64,000 bases of DNA from Lysobacter sp. yr284 (lineage in GTDB: Bacteria > Pseudomonadota > Gammaproteobacteria > Xanthomonadales > Xanthomonadaceae). The stretch covers positions 186,001-250,000 of the forward strand of contig NZ_FNPT01000005.1 of assembly GCF_900107375.1 (NCBI RefSeq), in the 5' to 3' direction. Below are positions 43,254 to 51,188 of this stretch, one piece after another (the first letter of the stretch is position 1; every line of letters starts with the position of its first letter). The notes beneath the pieces were generated by a model. The model ran no database searches and was not told the DNA's origin. It was given only the letters and a program-made list of their open reading frames with translations. The position numbers were made by a program, and so were the translations under genes.

Positions 43254-45248
43254 ATGAACTCTCCCGACTTGCGAACGCCCGACTCCACCGTCGCCGCCAG
43301 CGCCGGCCCGCCCGATGCGGGCGCTCCCGCGCCGCCGCGCGCGTGGCCCCGTCGCCATCCGTGGCTCAGCGCGCTCGGCCTGCTGGCCGCCGGCGTCGCG
43401 ATTCTGATCGCGCTGTGGGACTGGAACTGGTTCAAGGGCCCGATCGAACGCCAGGTCGAGGCGCGCACCGGGCGCAAGCTGCAGATCGGCGGCAATCTCG
43501 ACGTCGACCTGGGCCGGGTGCCGGTGATCCGCGCCGACGCGCTGAGCTTCGCCAACGCGGCGTGGGCGAAGGCGCCGAGCATGGCCAGCGTCCAGCGGCT
43601 GGAGCTGGCGATCGAGTTCTGGCCGCTGCTCAAGGGCGAGATCCGCATTCCCGACATCCGCCTGACCCAGCCGCGCGTGTACCTGCAGAGCGACCGCGAA
43701 CACGGCGGCAACTGGGTGTTCGGCAGCGGCGGCGGCGAGCTGCCGACGTTCCGCCGCATCTGGATCGACGACGGCCGCCTGGAATTCCTCGACCCGGCCG
43801 GCAAGACCGACCTGCGCCTGGACATCGCCAGCCGCGAACCCAAGCGCGAAGACGCCGCGCCGCCGGTCGAGGTCGCCGGCAAGGGCCGCTGGAAGAACAA
43901 CCCCTTCACCCTGCAAGGCCGCGCCGAATCGCCGCTGGAACTGCGCGACACGGTCAATCCCTACCGCATCGACCTGCGCGCCGTCGCCGGCGCCACCCGC
44001 GCCCACGCCCGCGGCGAACTGGTCGATCCCTTCCACCTGCGCGACTTCGACCTGCAGTTCGCGCTCAGCGGCAAGAACCTCGCCGACCTGTACCCGCTGA
44101 TCGGCGTGGCGATCCCGCCGACCCCGCCGTACGCGCTCGACGGCCGCCTGCGCCGCAGCGACGCGCTGTGGCGCTACGACGGCTTTACCGGCAAGGTCGG
44201 CGACAGCGACCTGGCCGGCAACGCCAGCGTCGATACCGCCGGCCAGCGGCCCTACCTGCGCGCCGACCTGGTGTCCAAGCGCCTGGACTTCGACGATCTC
44301 GCCGGCTTCGTCGGCGCCGCGCCGCAAGGCGGCCGCGGCGAGAGCACCAACCCGGAACTGGCCGCGCAGCACGCCCGCCAGGACGCCAGCGCGCGGCTGC
44401 TGCCCGACACTCCGTACCACCTGGAAAAGCTGCGCTCGATGGACGCCGACGTGAAGCTCAAGGCCGCGCGCATCGAAGCGCCGGGCTGGCCGCTGGACGA
44501 CATGCAGGCGCGCCTGCTGCTGGAAAACGGCCTGCTCAAGCTCGACCCGCTGAACTTCGGCGTCGCCGACGGCGACATCCGCTCCACCGTCACCATGGAC
44601 GCGCGCGCCGCGACCCTGCGCACCCGCGCCGACATCCAGGCCCGCCGCCTCAACCTGGCCAAGCTGATGCCGGGGGTGAAGCTGGGCCAGGACGCGATCG
44701 GCAAGGTCGGCGGCCGCATCGCCCTGGCCGGCAGCGGCAACTCCATCGCCAAGATGCTCGGCGGCAGCGACGGCAGCGTCGCGGTCGGCATGGGCCAGGG
44801 CCAGATCAGCAACCTGCTGATGGAGTTCACCGGCATCGACGTGGCCGAGATCCTCAAGTTCAAGCTCACCGGCGACCACAAGATCCCGATCCGCTGCGGC
44901 TTCGGCGACTTCGCGGTCAAGGACGGGGTGATGACGGCCAAGTCGCTGGCCTTCGACACCAGCGACACCGTGCTGGTCGGCAGCGGCACCATCGACCTGA
45001 ACCAGGAAACGCTCGACCTGACCATCCGTCCTAAGCCCAAGGACCGCAGCCTGTTGGCGCTGCGCACGCCGCTGCTGGTGACCGGCACGTTCAAGAACCC
45101 CAACGCGCGGCCCGACTACAAGCGCCTGGGCTTGCGCGGCGCCGCGGCGATCGCGCTCGGCGCGATCGCGCCGCCGGCGGCGCTGCTGGCGACGCTGGAA
45201 CTGGGCCCGGGCAAGGACACCGGCTGCGTCGGCCACGTGGTGAATTGA
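43254..45248 (+). CDS. AsmA-family envelope protein (664 aa)
   Basis: Inner-membrane-anchored protein of the AsmA/TamB/Mdm31-like group, thought to help lipids move to the outer membrane. A cytoplasmic tail of about 35 residues precedes one membrane helix at about 40-60 (WLSALGLLAAGVAILIALW). The characteristic start of the chorein-like groove follows (FKGPIERQVEARTGRKLQ). The long beta-rich body ends in the conserved AsmA C-terminal part, with TIRPKPKDRSLLALRTPL and VTGTFKNPNARPDY. ATG 43254 is chosen over a TTG at 43191. It has no partner in an obvious operon. Confidence 0.9.
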   Translation: MNSPDLRTPDSTVAASAGPPDAGAPAPPRAWPRRHPWLSALGLLAAGVAILIALWDWNWFKGPIERQVEARTGRKLQIGGNLDVDLGRVPVIRADALSFANAAWAKAPSMASVQRLELAIEFWPLLKGEIRIPDIRLTQPRVYLQSDREHGGNWVFGSGGGELPTFRRIWIDDGRLEFLDPAGKTDLRLDIASREPKREDAAPPVEVAGKGRWKNNPFTLQGRAESPLELRDTVNPYRIDLRAVAGATRAHARGELVDPFHLRDFDLQFALSGKNLADLYPLIGVAIPPTPPYALDGRLRRSDALWRYDGFTGKVGDSDLAGNASVDTAGQRPYLRADLVSKRLDFDDLAGFVGAAPQGGRGESTNPELAAQHARQDASARLLPDTPYHLEKLRSMDADVKLKAARIEAPGWPLDDMQARLLLENGLLKLDPLNFGVADGDIRSTVTMDARAATLRTRADIQARRLNLAKLMPGVKLGQDAIGKVGGRIALAGSGNSIAKMLGGSDGSVAVGMGQGQISNLLMEFTGIDVAEILKFKLTGDHKIPIRCGFGDFAVKDGVMTAKSLAFDTSDTVLVGSGTIDLNQETLDLTIRPKPKDRSLLALRTPLLVTGTFKNPNARPDYKRLGLRGAAAIALGAIAPPAALLATLELGPGKDTGCVGHVVN

Positions 45249-45364
45249 GCGCCGACGTTCCGGCGGGCGCGCCGTTCGGGTGAGCGGTTGCGGCCCAGCG
45301 TTCCGCCCAAGCCAGCGCGAGCGTTCGCGCGCCGTGCGCGGCCCGCCGCCGCGCGCGGCCGCCG

Positions 45365-45967
45365 TCAGTGCGCCGCGGCGCGGATGTAGTCCTTGCCGTC
45401 GTAACGCAGGTAGATCGGGCTGATGTGGCCGTCGTCCTCGGTCTCTTCCACGTCGTACTCGAAGCCGCCATCGGCCGAGCGCCGCTGCGCCACCACCCGC
45501 AGCCGGCGCAGGCAGGACTCGAGGTCCTGATTGGAGGTCATCGACATCGAACCCAGATCGAATTCCAGGTGCCGCAGCTTCACCTCGCGGCCGTCGCGGC
45601 AACGCCCGCCGTCGCGCTTGGGATCGCTCGCCGCCTCGGCGCGCACCAACACCTGGTAGACGTCATCGCGCTTGCCCTGGGCGAGGATCGCGACGCTGTC
45701 GAACCGGTCCGCGCGCTGGTTGAAGAATTCGGCTGCGCTCTCCTCGAGGCTGCGCTCGGGAACGCCGACCGAGAGCGTGCGGCCGTCGGCCGAAATCGTG
45801 GCCGTGGCCGGGCCCTGGGCCAGGTCCGGCGGCGCGGCCGGCGCCGCGGCGACGGGCGGCCCGGCGTCGGCCGGCGCGGCGCGGTCGCAGGCGGCCAACG
45901 AAAGCGTCAACGCCAGCGCGCCTGCCACCGCGGCGCCATGCGGACGGAGCGAACGCAATCCATTCAT
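45365..45967 (-). CDS. Hypothetical lipoprotein (200 aa)
   Basis: Starts at ATG 45967. The signal sequence ends with the lipobox LAAC at about residues 24-27, so it is lipid-anchored. A low-complexity alanine/proline linker follows, then a beta-rich C-terminal domain of about 130 residues with no motif I can assign. The charged segments GGRCRDGREVKLRHLEF and DVEETEDDGHISPIYL are notable. Two cysteines in the domain may pair. It is convergent with the AsmA-family gene. Confidence 0.7.
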   Translation of the reverse strand: MNGLRSLRPHGAAVAGALALTLSLAACDRAAPADAGPPVAAAPAAPPDLAQGPATATISADGRTLSVGVPERSLEESAAEFFNQRADRFDSVAILAQGKRDDVYQVLVRAEAASDPKRDGGRCRDGREVKLRHLEFDLGSMSMTSNQDLESCLRRLRVVAQRRSADGGFEYDVEETEDDGHISPIYLRYDGKDYIRAAAH

Positions 45968-46218
45968 CGAGCTGTGTATCCCTACGAAAGATGCCCGACG
46001 ATAACAGCCGTGCGGCCGAGGCGGGAAACTCGGCGCGCCCAGCCCGCACGACGGCGCAGCGCGCCGGCTTCATCGGCGCGCGCGATGCCGAACAGGCGAT
46101 GTCGAATCGTCCAATGCGCCAGACGCGACGCCGACGCCCGCGCCACGCGAACCGCCATCGCCTCGCCCGGCCGCGCGCGATGCCGCGCCGGACGCCGCGG
46201 CATCGCCGGCGACCCCGC

Positions 46219-46647
46219 TCAGCTGGCGATATAGCGCTGCAGTTGATCCAGCTCGACCCGCTGGTCCTCGATCACCGCCTTGACCAGGTCGCCGATCGAC
46301 ACCACGCCGACCACCTGGCCGTCTTCCAGCACCGGCAGATGGCGGATGCGCTTGTCGGTAACCAGTTGCATGCAGCGCTCGGCGGTGTCGCCCAGGCTCA
46401 CGCTGATGACCTGCGCGGTCATGATGTCGCGCACCGGCGTGTCCGCCGACGAGCGTCCCTGCAGCACGATCTTGCGCGCGTAGTCGCGCTCGGACAGGAT
46501 CCCGGCCAGGCGCGCGCCGTCCATCACCAGCACCGCGCCGATGCGTTTCTCGGCCATCAGCCGGATCGCCTCGATCACCGGCGCGTCCGGGCCGATCGCG
46601 AACACCTCAGGGGCTTTCGTCTCCAACAGTTGCCTTACTGTGCGCAC
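46219..46647 (-). CDS. CBS-domain protein (142 aa)
   Basis: Two CBS motifs fill the protein and should form one Bateman module, which binds adenosyl nucleotides. The first is VIEAIRLMAEKRIGAVLVMD at about 23-42, the second TAERCMQLVTDKRIRHLPVL at about 85-104. The GTG start at 46647 has AAGGAG six bases upstream and lies inside the 3' end of the glycosyltransferase gene (41-bp overlap). No catalytic domain is fused. The regulated partner is unknown. Close homologues are widespread in proteobacteria. Confidence 0.9.
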   Translation of the reverse strand: MRTVRQLLETKAPEVFAIGPDAPVIEAIRLMAEKRIGAVLVMDGARLAGILSERDYARKIVLQGRSSADTPVRDIMTAQVISVSLGDTAERCMQLVTDKRIRHLPVLEDGQVVGVVSIGDLVKAVIEDQRVELDQLQRYIAS

Positions 46648-47650
46648 GGCCGTCTCCTTGCGCGAGCGTGGGGAACGTAGGAACGCGAGTCTGCTGCGAG
46701 CATACTCCGGCCGCCGGCTGCCAGGTGTCGACGAGATATAAAGGCCGGCGCTTGGATTCCTCGTACAGCCGGCCCAGGTACTCGCCGATCAGCCCCAGCG
46801 CGATCAGCTGCACCCCGCCGAGGAACAGGATCACCGCCATCATCGTCGGCCAGCCCTGCACCGGATCGCCGAACAGCAGCGCCTTGAGCACCACCTTGAG
46901 CGCGAAGGCGAACGCCAACGCCGCCGTGGCCAGGCCCAGGTAGGTCGCCAGCCGCAGCGGCGCGGTGGAGAAACTGGTGATGCCCTCCAGGGCCAGGTTC
47001 CACAACCGCCAGAAATTGAACTTGCTGCGCCCGGCCGCGCGCGCGCCGCGGTGATACGGCACCCCCACCCGGTTGTAGCCGACCCAGCCGAACAGGCCCT
47101 TCATGAACCGGTGGCGCTCGCGCAGCTGCCGCAGCGCCGCCAGCGCGCGCGGCGAGAGCAGGCGGAAGTCGCCGGTATCGGCCGGGATCGGGGTGCGCGA
47201 CAGCCGCCCGATCACCCGGTAGAAGGCGTGCGCGCTGGAGCGCTTGAACCAGCCCTCGCCCTCGCGTTCCAGGCGGGTGCCGTAGACGTCGTCGTAGCCT
47301 TCGCGCCACTTGGCCACGAACTGCGGGATCAGCTCCGGCGGGTCCTGGCCGTCGGCGTCCAGGATCAGCGCCGCGCCGGTCTCGACCAGGTCCAGCCCGG
47401 CGGTCAGCGCCGCTTCCTTGCCGAAATTGCGCGACAGCCGCAGCAGGCCCACGCGCGGATCGGCCGCGGCGAAGCCCAGCAGGATCGCCCAGGTCGCATC
47501 GCGGCTGCCGTCGTCCACGTACAGCACCTGCCCGTCGACGCCGTCGCCGGCCAGCGCGTCGAGCGCGGCGGCGATACGCGGCTGCAGCAGGGGCAGGCTC
47601 TGCGCTTCGTCGAAGGCGGCCAGGACGACGGTGACGCGTTCGCGGTTCAT
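46607..47650 (-). CDS. GT2 glycosyltransferase, GtrB/ArnC type
   Basis: 347-residue inner-membrane enzyme that probably transfers a sugar to undecaprenyl phosphate. The GT-A domain has VTVVLAAFDEAQSLP at the start, VDDGSRDAT, LILDADGQDPPEL with the DxD-like site, and GDFRLLSPRAL. Two C-terminal helices lie at about 235-260 and 270-295. Start ATG 47650 (MNRERVTVV); MRGMNRE at 47659 is an alternative. The last 14 codons overlap the CBS gene. GtrB-type enzymes usually sit beside a flippase (GtrA), which is not present here. Confidence 0.9.
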   Translation of the reverse strand: MNRERVTVVLAAFDEAQSLPLLQPRIAAALDALAGDGVDGQVLYVDDGSRDATWAILLGFAAADPRVGLLRLSRNFGKEAALTAGLDLVETGAALILDADGQDPPELIPQFVAKWREGYDDVYGTRLEREGEGWFKRSSAHAFYRVIGRLSRTPIPADTGDFRLLSPRALAALRQLRERHRFMKGLFGWVGYNRVGVPYHRGARAAGRSKFNFWRLWNLALEGITSFSTAPLRLATYLGLATAALAFAFALKVVLKALLFGDPVQGWPTMMAVILFLGGVQLIALGLIGEYLGRLYEESKRRPLYLVDTWQPAAGVCSQQTRVPTFPTLAQGDGRAHSKATVGDESP

Positions 47651-47839
47651 GCCGCGCATAGTAACGACGGCGGCCGGCGCGGGCACGGCCGCCGGGCTGT
47701 GCCGGCTCGCATCGACCGGTGTTTCCGGCCCCTGCCGGCCGCGGGGCTTCGCCGTCGCCCGAGGCGGCCGCCGACGGATTCGGCGGCGGCCGGACCCGGC
47801 GGTTTCCCGCTCAGCCGATTCGCCGGCGCGGCGCCGCGC

Positions 47840-48604
47840 TCATTCGATCTGCTTGAGGTAGCCGCTGCCGCCGATGTTGCGCATCTGCCGCTGGATCGCA
47901 TTGGTGCGCCGCTGCACGTAGGGGCCCGGCTTGACGATGCTGTAGCGCTTGGGATTGGGCAGCACCGCGACCATGCGCGCGGCCTCCGCCGGCGCGAGCC
48001 GGACGGCGTCCTTGCGGTAATAGGTGCGCGCGGCGGCCTGCGCGCCGTACACGCCGTCGCCGAATTCGGCGATGTTGACGTAGACCTCCATGATCCGGCG
48101 CTTGGACCACATCGTCTCGATCAGCAGCGTGTACCAGGCCTCCAGGCCCTTGCGCACCCAGCTGCGCCCGGCCCACAGGAACAGGTTCTTGGCGGTCTGC
48201 TGGCTGACCGTGCTGCCGCCGCGGACCTTGCGCCCGCGCTCGTTGTTCTTGCGCGCCTTCTCGATCGCGCGCAGGTCGAAGCCGAAGTGCTCGGCGAAGC
48301 GCTGGTCCTCCGAGGCCACCACCGCCACCGGCAGGCTCGGCGAGATCTCGTCCAGGTCGCGCCAGTCGTAGGCCAGGCGGAAGCCGAAATCGCCCCCGCC
48401 CCAGGCCTGGCCCTGGCGGATCAGCATGAACGCCGAGAACGGCGGATCGACGAAGCGCAGCACCGCCACCTGCAGCGCCGAAGCCAGCACGAACAGGAAC
48501 GGCAGGGCGAGCAACCAGCGCAGCCAGCGCCGCGCGCGCCGGGGCGGCGCGGCCGCGGACGGCGGCGCGGCGGCCGCGGCCGGAACCGGGCCGGGAGCCT
48601 TCAT
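47840..48604 (-). CDS. mtgA: Monofunctional peptidoglycan glycosyltransferase
   Basis: 254-residue membrane-bound GT51 enzyme that polymerises glycan strands from lipid II. A proline/alanine-rich cytoplasmic tail precedes one membrane helix at about 30-50. The catalytic motifs are [15 protein letters not shown] (the EDQ glutamate), [29 protein letters not shown] and [16 protein letters not shown], all in the expected order. The length fits MtgA. ATG 48604 is used; GTG 48619 is possible. It is divergent from hslO with about 207 bp between. Confidence 0.97.
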   Translation of the reverse strand: MKAPGPVPAAAAAPPSAAAPPRRARRWLRWLLALPFLFVLASALQVAVLRFVDPPFSAFMLIRQGQAWGGGDFGFRLAYDWRDLDEISPSLPVAVVASEDQRFAEHFGFDLRAIEKARKNNERGRKVRGGSTVSQQTAKNLFLWAGRSWVRKGLEAWYTLLIETMWSKRRIMEVYVNIAEFGDGVYGAQAAARTYYRKDAVRLAPAEAARMVAVLPNPKRYSIVKPGPYVQRRTNAIQRQMRNIGGSGYLKQIE

Positions 48605-48811
48605 GTTCAAACCTTGCACCGGCGCATCCGCGTCCCCACTCTTGGCGCAGGACGGTCTGCCCGTGTCGGCCTCGCTCGCACCGGTCGCAACCGCATTGCC
48701 TTGCCCCCCCCGTTCACAGGAACGTGCGCATTATCCGCCAAGCCGCGTCCGGCGCATCCCGGTGCGGCGCTCGCGGCGTGCGCCGCTTGCCTTCCAAAGA
48801 GTACGACGACG

Positions 48812-49726
48812 ATGACCGACCCCGTCTCCACCGACAGCCACGACCGCCTCACCCGCTTCCTGATCGAGGCCGCCGGCGTGCGCGGCGTGCACGTGCGCCT
48901 GGACCGGGCCTGGCAGCAGATCCGCGAACGCGAGCAGTACCCGCAGGCCGCCGCCGAACTGCTCGGCGAAGCCGCGGCCGCGGCGGCCTTGTTCACCGGC
49001 CACGCCAAGGTCGACGGCCGGCTGTCGGTGCAACTGCGCGGCGAAGGCGCGCTGCGCACCCTGTTCGCCGAATGCACCGCCGCCGGCACCCTGCGCGGCA
49101 TCGTCCAGCTGGCCGAGGACGGCGGCGAAGTCTCGCGCGACCTGCGCCAGCTCGGCGCCAACGCGGTGCTGGCGATCACCATCGAGAACCCCAGCGCCGG
49201 CGGCCGCGACCCGATCCGCTACCAGGGCCTGGTGGCGCTGGAATCGGACTCGCTGGCCGGCGCCTTCGAAGGCTATTTCCGCCAGTCCGAACAACTGCCC
49301 ACGCGGCTGCTGCTGGCCGCCGACGGCGACCGCGCCGCCGGGCTGATGCTGCAGAAGCTGCCCGGCGACGGCGGCGACGAGGACGGCTGGACCCGGGCCG
49401 GCGCCCTGTTCGACACCCTCGGCCAGGCCGAGCTGCTGGACCTGCCCGCCGACGCCCTGCTGCACCGGCTGTTCAACGAGGACGGCGTGCAACTGCTCGG
49501 CGGCAAGCCGCTGTCGTTCGCCTGTTCCTGCTCGCGCGAGCGGGTCGAGGCGATGCTGGTCTCGCTCGGCCGCGAGGAAGCCGAGGCCGCGGTCGAGGCC
49601 TCCGGCGGCGAGGCGCAGATCCGCTGCGAGTTCTGCGGCCAGAGCTACCGCTTCAGCCCCGACCAGGTGGCCGGCCTGTTCGCCGCCGCCGCGGCCGAAC
49701 TGGAGGCGCCGCAGCGGGTCCAATGA
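48812..49726 (+). CDS. hslO: Hsp33 redox-regulated chaperone
   Basis: 304-residue cytoplasmic holdase activated by oxidative unfolding. The C-terminal zinc switch has CSCS in FACSCSRERVEAML and CEFC in IRCEFCGQSYRF, matching the CxC...CxxC pattern. The N-terminal domain starts at ATG 48812 (MTDPVSTDSHDRLTRFL). The length is typical of the family. A stem-loop terminator follows the stop by 32 bp. No operon partner. Confidence 0.97.
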   Translation: MTDPVSTDSHDRLTRFLIEAAGVRGVHVRLDRAWQQIREREQYPQAAAELLGEAAAAAALFTGHAKVDGRLSVQLRGEGALRTLFAECTAAGTLRGIVQLAEDGGEVSRDLRQLGANAVLAITIENPSAGGRDPIRYQGLVALESDSLAGAFEGYFRQSEQLPTRLLLAADGDRAAGLMLQKLPGDGGDEDGWTRAGALFDTLGQAELLDLPADALLHRLFNEDGVQLLGGKPLSFACSCSRERVEAMLVSLGREEAEAAVEASGGEAQIRCEFCGQSYRFSPDQVAGLFAAAAAELEAPQRVQ

Positions 49727-49758
49727 CCCGTCCAAGCAGCCGACCGGCGGTCGCCTGA

Positions 49759-49793
49759 ACGGTCCCGGCCGCACCGATCTGGGACCGTTTTCT
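49759..49793 (+). terminator. Rho-independent terminator after hslO
   Basis: An 8-bp stem (ACGGTCCC / GGGACCGT) with a 14-nt loop is followed by TTTTC. The long loop makes it weaker than the others in the window. Confidence 0.65.
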
Positions 49794-49795
49794 GA

Positions 49796-49824
49796 TTGTT
49801 AAATAAACATAAACCCTCTATAGT
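49796..49824 (+). promoter_or_regulatory. Promoter of the exported orphan gene at 49898
   Basis: TTGTTA (49796-49801) and TATAGT (49819-49824) are exactly 17 bp apart in an AT-rich stretch that stands out from the GC-rich surroundings. The predicted start is near 49831, about 67 bases before the ATG. Confidence 0.75.
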
Positions 49825-49897
49825 CGATTCGTAATTCCGGGGAACTCGACCGGCTTCATTCGGTCTTAACGACGGTCCGCGCCAACACTCTTCCGTA

Positions 49898-50740
49898 ATG
49901 TCCAAGCTCCTGCGCCAGTTGCCGCTTGCCCTGACCCTCGCCCTCGGCGTGGCGGCGGGCGCGCATGCGCAGGCCAAGCGCGACACTACTTATTTGCCGG
50001 TCTGGAACCAGAACAACGGCAAGCTGGAGTACCTGCTCCAGCTCGAACCGGCCGACCGCGCCGGCGTGCGCTGGAAGAGCGGCGCCAACACCCTCGACGC
50101 CACCGTCGGCCTCGACGCCAACGACGGCCTGGGCCTGGTCTGCGACCGCAAATCCGGCCTGGCCGGAGCGATCGGCAACCTCGCCAACCACTGCCTGCTG
50201 GCCGCGCTCGACGACGACGACCACAGCAACAACCGCCAGTTCTCGGCCGGGGCCAGCCTCAGCCGCCCGGGCGGACGGGTCGGCGTCGCCCTCGGCAACG
50301 GCCGCGAGACCCTGCCGGCCTGGATGAGCCCGAACAACCGGCCCAGCCGGGTCGACCAGAACACCCTCACCGTCTACGGCCAGAAGAACATCGGCCGTGA
50401 GGCGATGGTCTCCATCGGCGGCACCTGGGCCCGCGCCAAGCTGATTCCGGCCGGCGAGATGCCCAACCTGGCCGACCACTGGAACAGCAAGAGCATCACC
50501 GTCGGCGCCGCCTACGGCAATTTCGGCGCCAACATCGTCGGCCGCGTGGTCGACACGCCCGGCCAGCCGGGCCAGTGGGAAGGCCTGGGCGTCGGCCTGA
50601 CCTGGCGCACCCCGTGGAGCGGCCAGCTCACCGTCGGCGCCGAGAACGTGGTCACCCGCGGCAAGAACCCGTTCGCGCCGGGCACCGGCGACAAGGACGA
50701 AGGCACCGTGCCTTACGTCCGCTACGAACAAGACCTCTGA
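49898..50740 (+). CDS. Exported protein of unknown function, probably outer-membrane
   Basis: 280 residues with a clear signal peptide (MSKLLRQLPLALTLALGVAA, cleaved after AHA). The mature part is rich in alternating hydrophobic strands and glycine turns, for instance GVRWKSGANTLDATVGLDAN, SITVGAAYGNFGANIVGRVV and GLGVGLTWRTPWSGQLTVGA, typical of a small outer-membrane barrel. It contains a polar DDDDHSNN loop and two cysteines. The terminal residue is Leu, not the Phe usual for barrels. I do not recognise a named family. The strong, dedicated promoter suggests abundant expression. Confidence 0.75.
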   Translation: MSKLLRQLPLALTLALGVAAGAHAQAKRDTTYLPVWNQNNGKLEYLLQLEPADRAGVRWKSGANTLDATVGLDANDGLGLVCDRKSGLAGAIGNLANHCLLAALDDDDHSNNRQFSAGASLSRPGGRVGVALGNGRETLPAWMSPNNRPSRVDQNTLTVYGQKNIGREAMVSIGGTWARAKLIPAGEMPNLADHWNSKSITVGAAYGNFGANIVGRVVDTPGQPGQWEGLGVGLTWRTPWSGQLTVGAENVVTRGKNPFAPGTGDKDEGTVPYVRYEQDL

Positions 50741-50860
50741 TCGGCCTGCGCGCAGACGCGCGCGCACCGCATCGCCGCTCCGCTCCCGTCCGTCCCGCCC
50801 CGCTGCCGCCCTCGGCGCGTCGTCGCGCGCCTGCCGCCCAGGCCTCAGCTACCAAATTTT

Positions 50861-50876
50861 TGTGACAAAAATCGCA
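50861..50876. promoter_or_regulatory. CRP/Clp-like binding site
   Basis: TGTGACAAAAATCGCA has the TGTGA-N6-TCACA layout with a single mismatch in the right half. Xanthomonads use the CRP homologue Clp, which binds this type of sequence. It is 200 bp from the receptor promoter, so its target is uncertain. Confidence 0.45.
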
Positions 50877-51064
50877 TTTCTACAATGAAATGCGTTTGGC
50901 ATTCGCGCGGCATTCCATCGCACTCGACGCCGTCTGGCGCACATGGTTACGCCCGTAACTGCAAGCTGCGCCTGGATTTCTCCCCCTCGAACATACGCCA
51001 GGGAACGGATTGGTCGGGAGATCGCCGCCCCCCGGTTCTGTCACAAATGAACGCGCGGGGGCAA

Positions 51065-51103
51065 TTAACAACACTTTAATTTTCTCCAGTGTGCGGGTAC
51101 GAT
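51065..51103 (+). promoter_or_regulatory. Promoter of TonB receptor 1 with a shared upstream motif
   Basis: TTAACAACACTTTAATT (51065-51081) is followed 16 bases later by TACGAT (51098-51103). If TTTAAT is the -35, the spacer is 17 bp. The same 17-mer at the same distance precedes receptor 2. Confidence 0.7.
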
Positions 51104-51188
51104 CCGGACAACTTGCTGGATTTGGCGTCTTTTTTGACATCACCGGCGAGGCCCCTGGGTACATCAGACAAGACTCGGAGAGAGAGAA

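Larger units (their letters stand above)
50741..51188. other. Gap upstream of TonB receptor 1: hairpins and promoter
   Basis: No gene is visible in these 448 bp. They hold a CRP/Clp-like site (50861-50876) embedded in the inverted repeat ATTTTTG-TGA-CAAAAAT, an 8-bp stem-loop CGCATTTC/GAAATGCG (50873-50894), and the receptor promoter. The region is much more AT-rich than its surroundings. Confidence 0.6.
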
